Of a stretch of 41,527 nucleotides of DNA, positions 1 to 8,534 are shown piece by piece; within the stretch, counting starts at the first letter, position 1, and each line of letters starts with the position of its first letter. The stretch covers positions 1-41,527 of IMG/VR virus record IMGVR_UViG_3300043567_000596; one strand, written 5' to 3'. A model generated the notes under the pieces. That model made no database searches, was not told the DNA's origin, and was given only the letters and a program-made list of their open reading frames with translations. A program made the position numbers and the translations under genes. The stretch is from a virus.

Positions 1-1
1 C

Positions 2-841
2 TTTGAGAGATTATTAGGTGTAGAGGATTTCTTCTATGAGATATTCAAATTTGATAAGAGATTTAAATTCATACGAAACATTTTTAATTCTAGATTTGCA
101 TTTACAAAAATTAATGCTGAGTTTGGATTCGGATGTTTTCCATTTCAATTGATTCACAACTTTAAACAAACAGAGGATGTGGATTACAATGTAGAGAAAA
201 AGTTTCATATGTTCTCCGCAAATTGTAATGTGAAGGAAGACCGATTACATTTATATTCTATGTTAGAAAGGGGAAGCTATTGGGATAAATGTAATACATC
301 ATTCTTTTTACCTTTGTTTGGGTATGGTAATAAAAAGTTTAGACCGATTGAATATATGGCTAACTTTGGAGCAATGGATATTGAAACGAACTATGTTCCA
401 AAGAAATTAAAATATGATAATGAACTAAATGTAAAGAATCTGGCATTACAGGATAGCTTAGAATGTTCGTTTCAGGTGATATTTGAAACCCGCTATCATT
501 CTCATTGTGGAATTGTATTAAGTGAAAAGTTATTCAAAGGATTCTTATACAAAACTCCATTCATTACATTTGCACAACATGGTACTTTAAAAACTCTTAG
601 GGAGTTGGGATTCTCTACATTTGATTGGTTAATAGATGAGAGTTATGATGAAGAAATAAATGATAAGAACAGATTGAAGATGGTGTTGGGAGAAATAGAA
701 AGATTGCTGAATACCCCAATTGGTGAGATAGAGGAAAAGATAAAAGAACACCAATACGAATTAGATTGGAATAGAGAGCGAGTTAGAATATTTGCACAAC
801 TCGAAATTGATAAAATTATAAATCTATTTGATGCCGAATAA
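2..841 (+). CDS. Glycosyltransferase-like protein, 5' end outside window
   Basis: The frame is open from base 2, so the start lies upstream and at least 279 residues are visible; the TTG at 149 is only an internal codon. The C-terminal part carries the block LSEKLFKGFLYKTPFI, then a Leu-Gly-Phe segment and an acidic DESYDEE stretch. The same layout (SEKTFKPF..KKPF, LGFKSYEY, DETYDE) occurs in the protein at 5408-6649, so the two are paralogues. A Ser/Thr-Glu-Lys block before a Gly/Lys-Lys-Pro-Phe strand resembles the donor-site end of GT10 fucosyltransferase-like GT-B enzymes. That assignment is inference. The stop overlaps the next gene's ATG at 831. Confidence 0.5.
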   Translation, partial: FERLLGVEDFFYEIFKFDKRFKFIRNIFNSRFAFTKINAEFGFGCFPFQLIHNFKQTEDVDYNVEKKFHMFSANCNVKEDRLHLYSMLERGSYWDKCNTSFFLPLFGYGNKKFRPIEYMANFGAMDIETNYVPKKLKYDNELNVKNLALQDSLECSFQVIFETRYHSHCGIVLSEKLFKGFLYKTPFITFAQHGTLKTLRELGFSTFDWLIDESYDEEINDKNRLKMVLGEIERLLNTPIGEIEEKIKEHQYELDWNRERVRIFAQLEIDKIINLFDAE

Positions 842-2015
842 AGATACTATATGCGTTCTACCATTTATGCACCTTTCCGTTTTTCAAGATGGAAAGCTGA
901 AACCATGTTGTATATCCGATTCATTCTTTGATGAGAACTATAATGATTTCAAAAACTTTGATGAGTTGTTTAATAATCCATCTTATCAAAAATTAAGAGA
1001 GGATTTAAAGAGTGGAGTTAAGAATAAGATGTGTGATATATGCTGGAAGAAAGAGGAATACGGTGGTAGAAGTTTTAGACAAGAAAAGAACGCACATTTT
1101 AGTAAACAATATGATGAGTTAATAAGTGGAGAGGAGAAAAAAGATTTAGTATTTTTAGATATTAGATTCTCTAATCAATGTAATTTTAAATGTAGGATGT
1201 GTAGTGAAAGAGATTCTACGAGTTGGTATGATGAAAGAAAAGAGTGGAATGAAAAGAATGGGATACCATTTGATAGTAAGAAATTACATATATTAAACAA
1301 TGATTTCAGTAAAGAAGATTTAGAGCATTTAGAATATGTTTATATAGCAGGAGGTGAGCCATTATATACAAAGAAGGCATGGGATTTTATAGAAACTATA
1401 CCACATCCTCAGAATGTTGATTTACAATTCCAAACAAACCTGTCAATACTAAACTATAAAGACAAGAACATATTTGAATTGACTAAAGGATTTAAGAAAG
1501 TAATCTATTCCATTTCATTGGATGGGTTATTCGAAGTGGGTGAATTCGGTAGAACAAACTTTAAGACAGATGTATTTCTGGCAAATCTAAATAAGTTAAA
1601 TGATGTAAGAAAAGAATATAATAACATAGTTTATGACTTTACATACACATCATCTATATTAAATGTATTTTCATTTTTTGAAACATTTGATTACTTAATT
1701 GATAATGGCTATATAACCGATTATTCGAATATAAGATTTCAATTTGTAAGGTATCCTGATATATTGGATACAAAGAACTTTAATGTTTTGAGTAAAGCTA
1801 AAGAATATTACGAAAGAACATATACTCTAAAAGGAATAGAAAATTCTCCTTTCTTATTGGGTGATATTGAAAATCTATTAATATATTTGCAAAAGGAAAA
1901 CAATACAAATACAAAAGAATACTTGGAAAAGTTAAAAAATTATCTTATCTTTTCACAGAATTATAATAATATAAAAATACCATCAACACTTAACCAATAC
2001 ATTTCATTAATATGA
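831..2015 (+). CDS. Radical SAM protein with twitch/SPASM-like cysteines
   Basis: 394 residues from ATG 831; a TTG at 828 is also in frame but less likely. The centre has CNFKCRMC, the Cys-x3-Cys-x2-Cys motif that binds the catalytic 4Fe-4S cluster and S-adenosylmethionine, followed by IAGGEPLY, the usual GGEP motif. An N-terminal CVLPF..LKPCC segment and a C-x2-C (MCDICW) look like auxiliary cluster ligands, here placed before the core rather than after it. The family includes peptide- and sugar-modifying enzymes; the substrate cannot be read from sequence. It overlaps both neighbours and sits among glycosyltransferase- and SGNH-like genes, so a role in modifying a phage or host surface molecule is possible. 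Confidence 0.85.
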   Translation: MPNKDTICVLPFMHLSVFQDGKLKPCCISDSFFDENYNDFKNFDELFNNPSYQKLREDLKSGVKNKMCDICWKKEEYGGRSFRQEKNAHFSKQYDELISGEEKKDLVFLDIRFSNQCNFKCRMCSERDSTSWYDERKEWNEKNGIPFDSKKLHILNNDFSKEDLEHLEYVYIAGGEPLYTKKAWDFIETIPHPQNVDLQFQTNLSILNYKDKNIFELTKGFKKVIYSISLDGLFEVGEFGRTNFKTDVFLANLNKLNDVRKEYNNIVYDFTYTSSILNVFSFFETFDYLIDNGYITDYSNIRFQFVRYPDILDTKNFNVLSKAKEYYERTYTLKGIENSPFLLGDIENLLIYLQKENNTNTKEYLEKLKNYLIFSQNYNNIKIPSTLNQYISLI

Positions 2016-2416
2016 GCGAACGAAAGTATTTACCCACATTAGCAGAATTAATTGATAGATTAAGTATCATTCAATTAAAAGAAGTATTCATTACAGAGCA
2101 TAAAGAAGAGTATGCTAAAGAGATTGCGGACATTCAACATGATATACAATTAATATTGGAAGAAGGTAAAGAGCCTATAACCGCTGAAACCATTAGAGCA
2201 ATCATAGTATTATCTCAAATGAACTTACATATATGGCAAAATGAAACCAATGTAAGAAACGGTTCAGAGGGGCCAAATATGTTAGCATTAACACATGGGT
2301 TGAATGGCATCCGTAACACCGCTAAGAATCGAATACAAGAAGTTGTAGGAGGTAGAAAAGATTATAAGATTGATTGTTTAGCGGCAGAGTTTAAAGATTG
2401 GGAAATCAGTTGGTAA
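2012..2416 (+). CDS. Conserved-looking phage protein of unknown function
   Basis: 134 residues, starting in an ATGA overlap with the radical SAM gene. The sequence is mostly helical. It has distinctive short blocks (PTLAELIDRLS at the N terminus, THGLNGIRN near residue 95, and CLAAEFKDW at the C terminus) of a kind I recall from phage hypothetical proteins. No catalytic motif is visible. The tight coupling to the upstream radical SAM gene and the downstream sugar-kinase-like gene suggests a shared role, but none can be named. Confidence 0.75.
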   Translation: MSERKYLPTLAELIDRLSIIQLKEVFITEHKEEYAKEIADIQHDIQLILEEGKEPITAETIRAIIVLSQMNLHIWQNETNVRNGSEGPNMLALTHGLNGIRNTAKNRIQEVVGGRKDYKIDCLAAEFKDWEISW

Positions 2417-2437
2417 CATATATATCAGAAAAGGTTT

Positions 2438-3172
2438 ATGAAGATATTAGTTATAGGAGATAGTTGTACAGATGTATTCATTTATGGTCATTCAAATAGA
2501 ATGTGTCCAGAAGCACCCGTACCTATATTTGAACCATCTAGAACTGTCACCAACGATGGGATGGCAGGTAATGTAAGAGCCAACTTAGAATCATTGGGGG
2601 CTAGTGTGAATCTAATCACAAACAAAGAACAGATAACAAAGACACGATATGTAGATGTTAAATCAAATCAGATGTTTCTAAGAGTAGATTCAATTGATAG
2701 AGTTAGACCTGCATTTGATATCAATAGAGTTGATTGGGATGTTGATGCGGTGATTGTATCCGATTATGATAAAGGATTCTTAACCGAAGCTGATATACAT
2801 GAAATTAGTAAGAGACACGAATTGACATTCATTGATACTAAGAAGCCTATAAACTTACAAACATTTTCCGATTACACATTTATTAAGATGAATGAATATG
2901 AGTGGGAGTTATGTGAAAAAGCTGGTGCGAAATACGAAGAGTGGGCGGATAAACTTATTATTACAATGAGTGAGAAAGGATGTTTATATAAAGATGTAGT
3001 ATTTCCTGTTAATAATGATATTGAAGTAAGAGATTTGAGTGGAGCAGGTGATACGTTTATGGCATCGTTAGTATATAAATTTGTAGATACGGAAAGTATA
3101 TCGGATTCAATTAAATTTGCTAATCAATGTGCCACTAAAGTGGTTCAGAAAAGAGGTGTTACGACAATATGA
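2438..3172 (+). CDS. HldE/RfaE N-domain-like PfkB-family sugar kinase
   Basis: 244 residues. It opens with a ribokinase-fold strand (ILVIGDSCTDVFIYG), has a Gly/Asn-rich substrate loop (DGMAGNVRANLESLGA) and the family signature DLSGAGDTF, whose Asp is the catalytic base and whose GAGD forms the anion hole. The best match I recall is the kinase half of HldE (D-glycero-D-manno-heptose-7-phosphate kinase). It is shorter than that domain (about 310-330 residues) and lacks the nucleotidyltransferase half. It probably phosphorylates a sugar for an ADP- or NDP-activated precursor; the exact substrate is uncertain. It overlaps the next gene by ATGA. Confidence 0.8.
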   Translation: MKILVIGDSCTDVFIYGHSNRMCPEAPVPIFEPSRTVTNDGMAGNVRANLESLGASVNLITNKEQITKTRYVDVKSNQMFLRVDSIDRVRPAFDINRVDWDVDAVIVSDYDKGFLTEADIHEISKRHELTFIDTKKPINLQTFSDYTFIKMNEYEWELCEKAGAKYEEWADKLIITMSEKGCLYKDVVFPVNNDIEVRDLSGAGDTFMASLVYKFVDTESISDSIKFANQCATKVVQKRGVTTI

Positions 3173-4161
3173 CAAATATAGATTTTTTTGGATGCAGTTT
3201 TACAGAGTTTCTTGAATACCCATATGAAATTCCAAAAGGTGTAATAGATTTACAATTATATTCTATGCATTCTCATAATACAAAAACATTGAGTTCATTC
3301 TTAGAATTTGATTTAGCATATAATAATAACTCTAATTATGTAGTTAATAATTATGGTAAAGGTAGTTTCGGCAATTTTACAATATGTAATGTAATAGAAA
3401 ACAAAGTAAATAAATTAGATAAAACTAACGATAACATCGCGATAGTTCAATTATCAGCTATACTAAGAAGTGAGCATAGTTGGCAATCAATTAAAAATGC
3501 AATTCGATATTATGATGATAAAGATATTTTTGATATAGATTTTGAAAGAGTTAAACCTGATTATATAGTGGAAGAATCATCTATGGATGAATTTTATGAA
3601 AATCATATAAATAACATTAACAGAATCATTAATACATTAAAATCTAACTATAATAAATTTTTTATATTTTTTGGTTGGGATGTTTTAACGAATGATTTTT
3701 ATAAGTTTTTTAAATCAACTGAATTAGATAAAATAATTCCACTTTACCCATACAAATATAGGTTGAAAGAATTTCAATATTTTGAAAATTCGGACAACTA
3801 CGATTATCAACTAAAAACATATGTAGGAAAAACAGGCGGAATGTTAGAATATTCATCTAATTTAATAGAAAATGAAATTTTGCGTTATGTAGGTGGCAAA
3901 GTTAATGACCATCACCCTTCATATTTTTCAAACAAGATTTTTTATTTTGATGTAATAAGACAATTTATAAAAGATAATACTAATTTTGATTTTAATAAAA
4001 ATTATTTATTGGAAGAAGATGTAATTAAATTTGAAACATTTTTGGAAACATTGTTAATAAAAAAATCAAAAGGCGGAGAATGGGAGGATTATCAGTATTC
4101 TGATTTACAAAAGGAAACTGTTATGTACATCAGAAATAATATTTTAAATAAAATAATATAA
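3169..4161 (+). CDS. SGNH-hydrolase-like protein
   Basis: 330 residues from an ATGA overlap. The N terminus IDFFGCSFTE matches block I of SGNH/GDSL hydrolases with Cys in place of Asp before the nucleophile Ser. A Gly-Lys-Gly-Ser-Phe-Gly-Asn stretch fits block III, and DHHPSYFSNK near the C terminus fits the Asp-x-x-His block V. Such enzymes remove acyl or acetyl groups from glycans and other esters. Three further SGNH-like proteins occur in the window (6642, 7318, 12381), but this one is more divergent. Base composition is especially AT-rich compared with its neighbours. Confidence 0.55.
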   Translation: MTNIDFFGCSFTEFLEYPYEIPKGVIDLQLYSMHSHNTKTLSSFLEFDLAYNNNSNYVVNNYGKGSFGNFTICNVIENKVNKLDKTNDNIAIVQLSAILRSEHSWQSIKNAIRYYDDKDIFDIDFERVKPDYIVEESSMDEFYENHINNINRIINTLKSNYNKFFIFFGWDVLTNDFYKFFKSTELDKIIPLYPYKYRLKEFQYFENSDNYDYQLKTYVGKTGGMLEYSSNLIENEILRYVGGKVNDHHPSYFSNKIFYFDVIRQFIKDNTNFDFNKNYLLEEDVIKFETFLETLLIKKSKGGEWEDYQYSDLQKETVMYIRNNILNKII

Positions 4162-4164
4162 TAT

Positions 4165-4785
4165 ATGGGATTAAAAGAAGCAACCGCAGACTTGCATAGT
4201 AAAGCGGAAAAGACACAATTCAGTCAATTAATATTTTCAGGTACAATTCCTGAACAAGAGTATGCATATTACTTATTCAATATGTATCATATTCATAACG
4301 CATTAGAAAATAAGTATCAATTACCACATCCTTCTTTGAATAGATGTAAAGCTATAGAAAAGGATTTAGATGTGTTAATCAAACTTAAAATGAATTTAAC
4401 TGAATCTACCAAAAAATACATAGATTATATAAATGCATTAACAGAGGAGCAATGGAAGGCACATATCTATGTTAATTACCTAGCTATTGTATATGGTGGA
4501 CAGATGATTAAATCAAAAGTACCTGGTGTAGGAACATATTATGTAATAGAAGATATGCAAGAATGTGTTGGTGCAATTAGAGCATTCTTAAATGATGATA
4601 TGATTGATGAAGCAAATAAAGGATTCCAATTTAACATTGATGTATTAGATGATATATGGAATACATTAAGACCTAATGGAGTATGGGAATTAGGAAATTA
4701 CGAATCAATTGCGGAAACCGCGACGGCAATTAATATTAACCCAATGGGTGGCAACAAAGCACCAATAAATTTAGGAAGATTATAA
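4165..4785 (+). CDS. ho: Heme oxygenase
   Basis: 206 residues, the usual single-domain length. It starts with LKEATADLHSKAE, matching the proximal helix of heme oxygenases, where the His (residue 11 here) ligates heme iron. This is followed by YYLFNMYHIHNALE, equivalent to the conserved Tyr-rich helix. The distal helix reads VYGGQMI where cellular enzymes have DLSGGQ; the Gly-Gly pair that bends over heme is kept. The enzyme opens heme to biliverdin IX-alpha, CO and Fe2+ using reducing equivalents such as ferredoxin. The bilin reductase follows at once (TAATG overlap), so biliverdin is presumably handed on. Confidence 0.9.
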   Translation: MGLKEATADLHSKAEKTQFSQLIFSGTIPEQEYAYYLFNMYHIHNALENKYQLPHPSLNRCKAIEKDLDVLIKLKMNLTESTKKYIDYINALTEEQWKAHIYVNYLAIVYGGQMIKSKVPGVGTYYVIEDMQECVGAIRAFLNDDMIDEANKGFQFNIDVLDDIWNTLRPNGVWELGNYESIAETATAININPMGGNKAPINLGRL

Positions 4786-5411
4786 TGAATTACAGAGAAC
4801 AATTAGATATAGTAGCAGGTCAGTTCTTAGAGTTGATTAAGAAAGCACCTAATTGTGAAGAGGTATATACAGAGGATTTCGGATGGGAGAATTATAGGTA
4901 CAAATCAGACTTATTTAGATTGGCGCATGTAGAGAGATACGGAGATGATAAAATTCAAGTACTGCATGTGACCACCTTTCCACATAAAGATTCACCCGAA
5001 CCTATCTATGGATTTGATTGCATAACAATTGATAAGATGGTGATAGGGTGTTATATGGATTTGAGTCCAGGTATAAATCAATATCTTTTCCACCAGCATA
5101 AAAAGTGGGGTGATAAGAAACCAATTCCAGAATGGGCTAGTGTATTTAGTGATAACTTTATTGTAATGAAGCCTGTATCAAATGAGGAGTTTGTTGAATT
5201 TTGTGATTGGAGTGTGGATAGATACGATTGGTATGCGTATAGTATATTAGATAGGAGAACAAAGGGAGTGGAAGAAGATATCATAAAAGTACAAAATAAT
5301 TATTGTGATATACAATCTAAAAATCCTAGAACATATAATGTGTTGAAGGCAAAGATAGGAGAGGAAAGAGCAAAGTATTTTATGGAACAAATATTATTTC
5401 CACAAATATGA
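4785..5411 (+). CDS. Ferredoxin-dependent bilin reductase (PcyA/PebS/PcyX family)
   Basis: 208 residues. Blocks in order match the family: an FRLAHVER segment; LHVTTFPH; IYGFDCI; the hallmark DLSP (92-95); IPEWASVFSDNFIVMKP; and a C-terminal block from the Gln-rich helix to GEERAKYFMEQILF. Glu50, His61 and Asp78 align by eye with the catalytic Glu76, His88 and Asp105 of Synechocystis PcyA. The family reduces biliverdin to phycocyanobilin, phycoerythrobilin or related pigments with electrons from ferredoxin. Which product is made cannot be told from sequence alone. It is shorter than PcyA (about 250). Cyanophages carry pcyA and pebS; this copy sits among Bacteroidota-type signals. Confidence 0.88.
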   Translation: MNYREQLDIVAGQFLELIKKAPNCEEVYTEDFGWENYRYKSDLFRLAHVERYGDDKIQVLHVTTFPHKDSPEPIYGFDCITIDKMVIGCYMDLSPGINQYLFHQHKKWGDKKPIPEWASVFSDNFIVMKPVSNEEFVEFCDWSVDRYDWYAYSILDRRTKGVEEDIIKVQNNYCDIQSKNPRTYNVLKAKIGEERAKYFMEQILFPQI

Positions 5412-6649
5412 ACAATGTAGTATTTTATCGTTATTTGGTCAATCATAAAGATGAATTAGAATTTGAGGATTTCAGAACTGATTCTAAGTATGATGCTGAA
5501 GTTCAATTTTTTACATTAAGAAGAAACTATTTCTTTTCTGTATTAAAAGATTTCAATATTATAACTAATGAAAATGATATCGGAGGATTATCTGATTTCA
5601 CTTTAGTGATTGGGTTTGACCCATCGTTTAAAGAATTATTTCATCTGATAGAAAGAGAAGACTTCAACTCAATAGTTGATACTCATAAAGATAGAATAAA
5701 GAAGATAGTATTTTGGGAAATGGATACAGGGTGGACTAATTATGGCCAATCTGAATACGATGAGAAGAAAACTGAATTTAAAAAGTGGTTTGAAGAAAAG
5801 GGTATAGAATATGAAATATTTTCAACTGCTATAAAATTCAGATATGATGATGAGGTGAAATACTTTCCTGCTCATAACGCAATGGTAATAGAAAGATTGG
5901 TTAAAGAATTAACTGATAACGGATACTATGATTATGTACAAGGTCATAACCCACAGAAGTATTTTTACTGTACATCTAATTCATTAAATGTAGATAGAGC
6001 ACACTTCTACAAATACATAACGGATAATAAATTATGGGATTCTAATAACGTTGCATTATTTTCAACATATAGAAATGTATTTACAGACCATCAGTATGAT
6101 GAGTTGGGCTGGGGGTTTAATTACTCATATATAGTTGCACTAAGAGGTGGTGGAAACTTACAACATATAGATGATACATTTAAGTTTTATGCTAAACCAT
6201 TTGAAGATGAAGATTTTCACACTATGAATTATTCCGTTCTATCCAACTATGATAGAGTTAGAGATACATTATTTGAAATGGTATTCGAAACGATATATGA
6301 GGCAAATGAAGATTTAATTGTGCAAACATCGGAAAAAACATTTAAACCATTTGTACACAAAAAACCATTTCTTATATTCTCATATACAGGAATATGGAAA
6401 GAATTAAAAAACTTAGGATTTAAATCGTATGAATATATGTTTGATGAAACATATGATGAAATGCCTCACGCAAATGATAGATTATATGATGTGATGGATG
6501 AGTTTAAAAGAATATGCGATAAACCAATTGGTGAATTAAATGAAATAGTTAAGGAAAACATTAAAACACAGGATTACAATTTTGATATTATAAATGTTTG
6601 GTTCAAAAAATGGAGAAAAGGATTCACCGATGCAATAACATATGAATAA
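5408..6649 (+). CDS. Glycosyltransferase-like protein (SEKTFKP family)
   Basis: 413 residues, ATGA overlap with the bilin reductase. The C-terminal third has VQTSEKTFKPFVHKKPFLIF, then a Leu-Gly-Phe turn and an acidic DETYDE stretch, mirroring the partial gene at the window start (about the last 150 residues comparable). The Ser/Thr-Glu-Lys plus Lys-Pro-Phe pattern resembles nucleotide-sugar sites of GT10/GT-B enzymes, which is why I propose glycosyl transfer. The N-terminal half is unfamiliar (a DDxGG..TLVIGFDPS region). It lies between bilin and SGNH genes in one overlapping chain. Confidence 0.5.
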   Translation: MNNVVFYRYLVNHKDELEFEDFRTDSKYDAEVQFFTLRRNYFFSVLKDFNIITNENDIGGLSDFTLVIGFDPSFKELFHLIEREDFNSIVDTHKDRIKKIVFWEMDTGWTNYGQSEYDEKKTEFKKWFEEKGIEYEIFSTAIKFRYDDEVKYFPAHNAMVIERLVKELTDNGYYDYVQGHNPQKYFYCTSNSLNVDRAHFYKYITDNKLWDSNNVALFSTYRNVFTDHQYDELGWGFNYSYIVALRGGGNLQHIDDTFKFYAKPFEDEDFHTMNYSVLSNYDRVRDTLFEMVFETIYEANEDLIVQTSEKTFKPFVHKKPFLIFSYTGIWKELKNLGFKSYEYMFDETYDEMPHANDRLYDVMDEFKRICDKPIGELNEIVKENIKTQDYNFDIINVWFKKWRKGFTDAITYE

Positions 6650-7328
6650 GATACTTTTTATAGGTGATAGTTTTACTTGGGGACAAGGATTGTACTTTTA
6701 TAAATGGTTAGAAGATAAAAGGGAATTGCCTGATTCGGTGGGTGGTATGTATCCATCCCATTCTCATTTAGTGACACCCGCGGATATAAAATATAAAGAT
6801 GAATACTCTTTTACAGGTTTAGTTTCCAAATATTATGGATTGGAGCCAGCTAAAAGACTGACAAACGGAGGTAGTAATACTGAGATAATTTTGGATATGA
6901 TTCCTATGCTAGATAAATTAGGGAATCAAATAGATAAAGTTGTATTTCAATTTACTTCTATATCAAGATATCAATTCAGAGATTTGAATATGGGTAGTAT
7001 TGATAATTGTAATGGAACGTTTGAGGAGATATATGCTAAAAGAGTTGGTAACTTATTTAAGTATATTGATAATACATTACGATACTTTTCTGAGTTGTAT
7101 AACTTTGAGTATTGTTATTTGGATTGGTTGGGCGATTTTTATAAAGAATCTCCATCTCAATTTGTAACATATAGTGTAGGTGGAATTCGTTGTCAATATT
7201 TCAATCAGTTTTTAAATGAATACAAAATCGATTTGATGGTGGATAGTAAACCAATAATAGATTTACATTTAAATAAAGAAGGTCAGAAAATATTGAGTAA
7301 CTCTATAATATCTCACTTTGGAAAATAA
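6642..7328 (+). CDS. SGNH/GDSL hydrolase-like protein
   Basis: 228 residues, overlapping the previous gene by 8 bases. Block I is IGDSFTWGQG with nucleophile Ser10. Block III is NGGSNTE, supplying oxyanion-hole Gly and Asn. Block V is DLHLNKEGQ, supplying Asp and His. The three blocks are in the correct order for the SGNH fold. No signal peptide is visible, so it would act in the cytoplasm or on virions, for instance as a glycan deacetylase or esterase. It is a tandem paralogue of the next gene, which shares GDSFTWGQGLY almost exactly. Confidence 0.75.
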   Translation: MNKILFIGDSFTWGQGLYFYKWLEDKRELPDSVGGMYPSHSHLVTPADIKYKDEYSFTGLVSKYYGLEPAKRLTNGGSNTEIILDMIPMLDKLGNQIDKVVFQFTSISRYQFRDLNMGSIDNCNGTFEEIYAKRVGNLFKYIDNTLRYFSELYNFEYCYLDWLGDFYKESPSQFVTYSVGGIRCQYFNQFLNEYKIDLMVDSKPIIDLHLNKEGQKILSNSIISHFGK

Positions 7329-8097
7329 AAAATACATAGCATTCATAGGAGATAGTTTTACTTGGGGGCAAGGATTGTATTTACCTAGTTGGGTGGAAAG
7401 AAAGCCCGAAGTATTAAGAACTTTACCTATTGGAGTTCAATGGATAGAGCATCAGAAATTTGTAGATGAAACTGATTTAAAAATAAAAGATGAATTATCA
7501 TTCACTTCAATAGTTGCCAATGAATTAGGCAGAATATGTGTAAAGAAAATTGATAACGGTGGAGATAATTTAGATAATCTAACCATACTTAAAACGATAG
7601 ATAGACTTAACGTAGATGGAAAACAATTAGATTTTTCGTTTAAAGATAACGATGTAATCTTAATCTTTCAGCTAACTCATTTTGGTAGAAACCAGATATT
7701 TGAATATATGACGGAATCGGAGAAAGATAATATATTGGAATATAATATGGTTGATAGCACGGAAGCGATTAATAAGTATTTTAAAGATAAGGTTAGGCAA
7801 TATTTTGATTACATTGATACTACTTTAGAAACCATAACAAAAGAATATGATATTGAATATTGGTATTTAGATTGGGATGGGGAATATTGGGAGTTCAGAC
7901 CCGATAAATTTATTGATATTAAACTAGGTAAAAATAAAGGTAAGTACTTTTCCCCTCTAACACACACTATGGCAATTGATGTAAATTTTGAGGGTAGGGT
8001 TATAAGAGATGGGCATCTCAATAAAGAGGGTAATAAAGTAATAGCAAAATCGATTTTAGAGTGGTTACGGGATAAATCGAGGGGGGCTGGGGGGTAA
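7318..8097 (+). CDS. SGNH/GDSL hydrolase-like protein (tandem paralogue)
   Basis: 259 residues. The only start that keeps block I (FIGDSFTWGQG) near the N terminus is TTG 7318, which overlaps the upstream stop by 11 bases; no ATG lies nearby. NGGDNLDN and DGHLNKEGN provide the remaining SGNH blocks. Compared with the gene before it, the middle carries an extra stretch around residues 90-130. It closes the 1-8097 cassette. The last codons run into a G-rich tract encoding DKSRGAGG, which is part of a repeated G-rich/C-rich element. Confidence 0.72.
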   Translation: MENKKYIAFIGDSFTWGQGLYLPSWVERKPEVLRTLPIGVQWIEHQKFVDETDLKIKDELSFTSIVANELGRICVKKIDNGGDNLDNLTILKTIDRLNVDGKQLDFSFKDNDVILIFQLTHFGRNQIFEYMTESEKDNILEYNMVDSTEAINKYFKDKVRQYFDYIDTTLETITKEYDIEYWYLDWDGEYWEFRPDKFIDIKLGKNKGKYFSPLTHTMAIDVNFEGRVIRDGHLNKEGNKVIAKSILEWLRDKSRGAGG

Positions 8098-8154
8098 TCC
8101 TTCCCTTTTCCCCTATGTCCTTCGAAAACCCTAAAATTTTTGATAGTTTTACCC
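8074..8154 (+). repeat. G-rich/C-rich element at cassette end, copy 1
   Basis: AAATCGA is followed by two G runs (GGGGGGCTGGGGGG), then C-rich CCTTCCC and TTCCCC, then TGTCCTTCG and an AAAATTTTTGATAG tail. The G and C tracts can pair into a strong helix, so it could slow or end transcription or shield mRNA ends. A related order of blocks recurs at 38858-38942, also at the end of a gene block. Confidence 0.5.
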
Positions 8155-8164
8155 CTAAAAAGAC

Positions 8165-8195
8165 TTGTTAGTTTCAATAATTATTCGTATATTTA
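8165..8195 (+). promoter_or_regulatory. Bacteroidota-type promoter
   Basis: TTG (8165-8167), 20 nt, then TATATTTA (8188-8195), preceded by TTCG. It restarts transcription before the gene at 8215 after a 117-nt gap. Confidence 0.7.
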
Positions 8196-8214
8196 CACTA
8201 TCTAAACAAAGAAT

Positions 8215-8532
8215 ATGAAAGAATTTATACAAAAGTACCAAAAAGCCATTACCGGAACAGGAGCAATTGCTGTGTTAGTGATATGTTATTTCCAACAAAG
8301 AGAATTAGTTAAGTTAAGAGAAGAGGCAAAGGTAGAGATTATGGTAAATAATACCGTTTATACCGCTAACACAATGGATTCTCTTATGAATGTAATCGAT
8401 TCAATCCGAGCTGAAAACATACCTCTACAAGTTGAAAATGGTAGATACTATATGGCATTGGAATTATTGAGAGAGGAAGATAAAAAAGCAGCTGATTTAT
8501 TTCAATCCATTTTAGAAACACAAACGGAATAA
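8215..8532 (+). CDS. Small membrane-anchored protein, unknown
   Basis: 105 residues. Residues about 10-27 (ITGTGAIAVLVICYF) form one probable transmembrane helix after a Lys-rich start, followed by a long charged helical region likely to form coiled coil. This is the first gene after a clear promoter and heads a run of small genes. Overall shape (short N-in anchor, helical tail) would suit a phage holin accessory or membrane-associated factor, but no family is recognised. Confidence 0.75.
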   Translation: MKEFIQKYQKAITGTGAIAVLVICYFQQRELVKLREEAKVEIMVNNTVYTANTMDSLMNVIDSIRAENIPLQVENGRYYMALELLREEDKKAADLFQSILETQTE

Positions 8533-8534
8533 CT

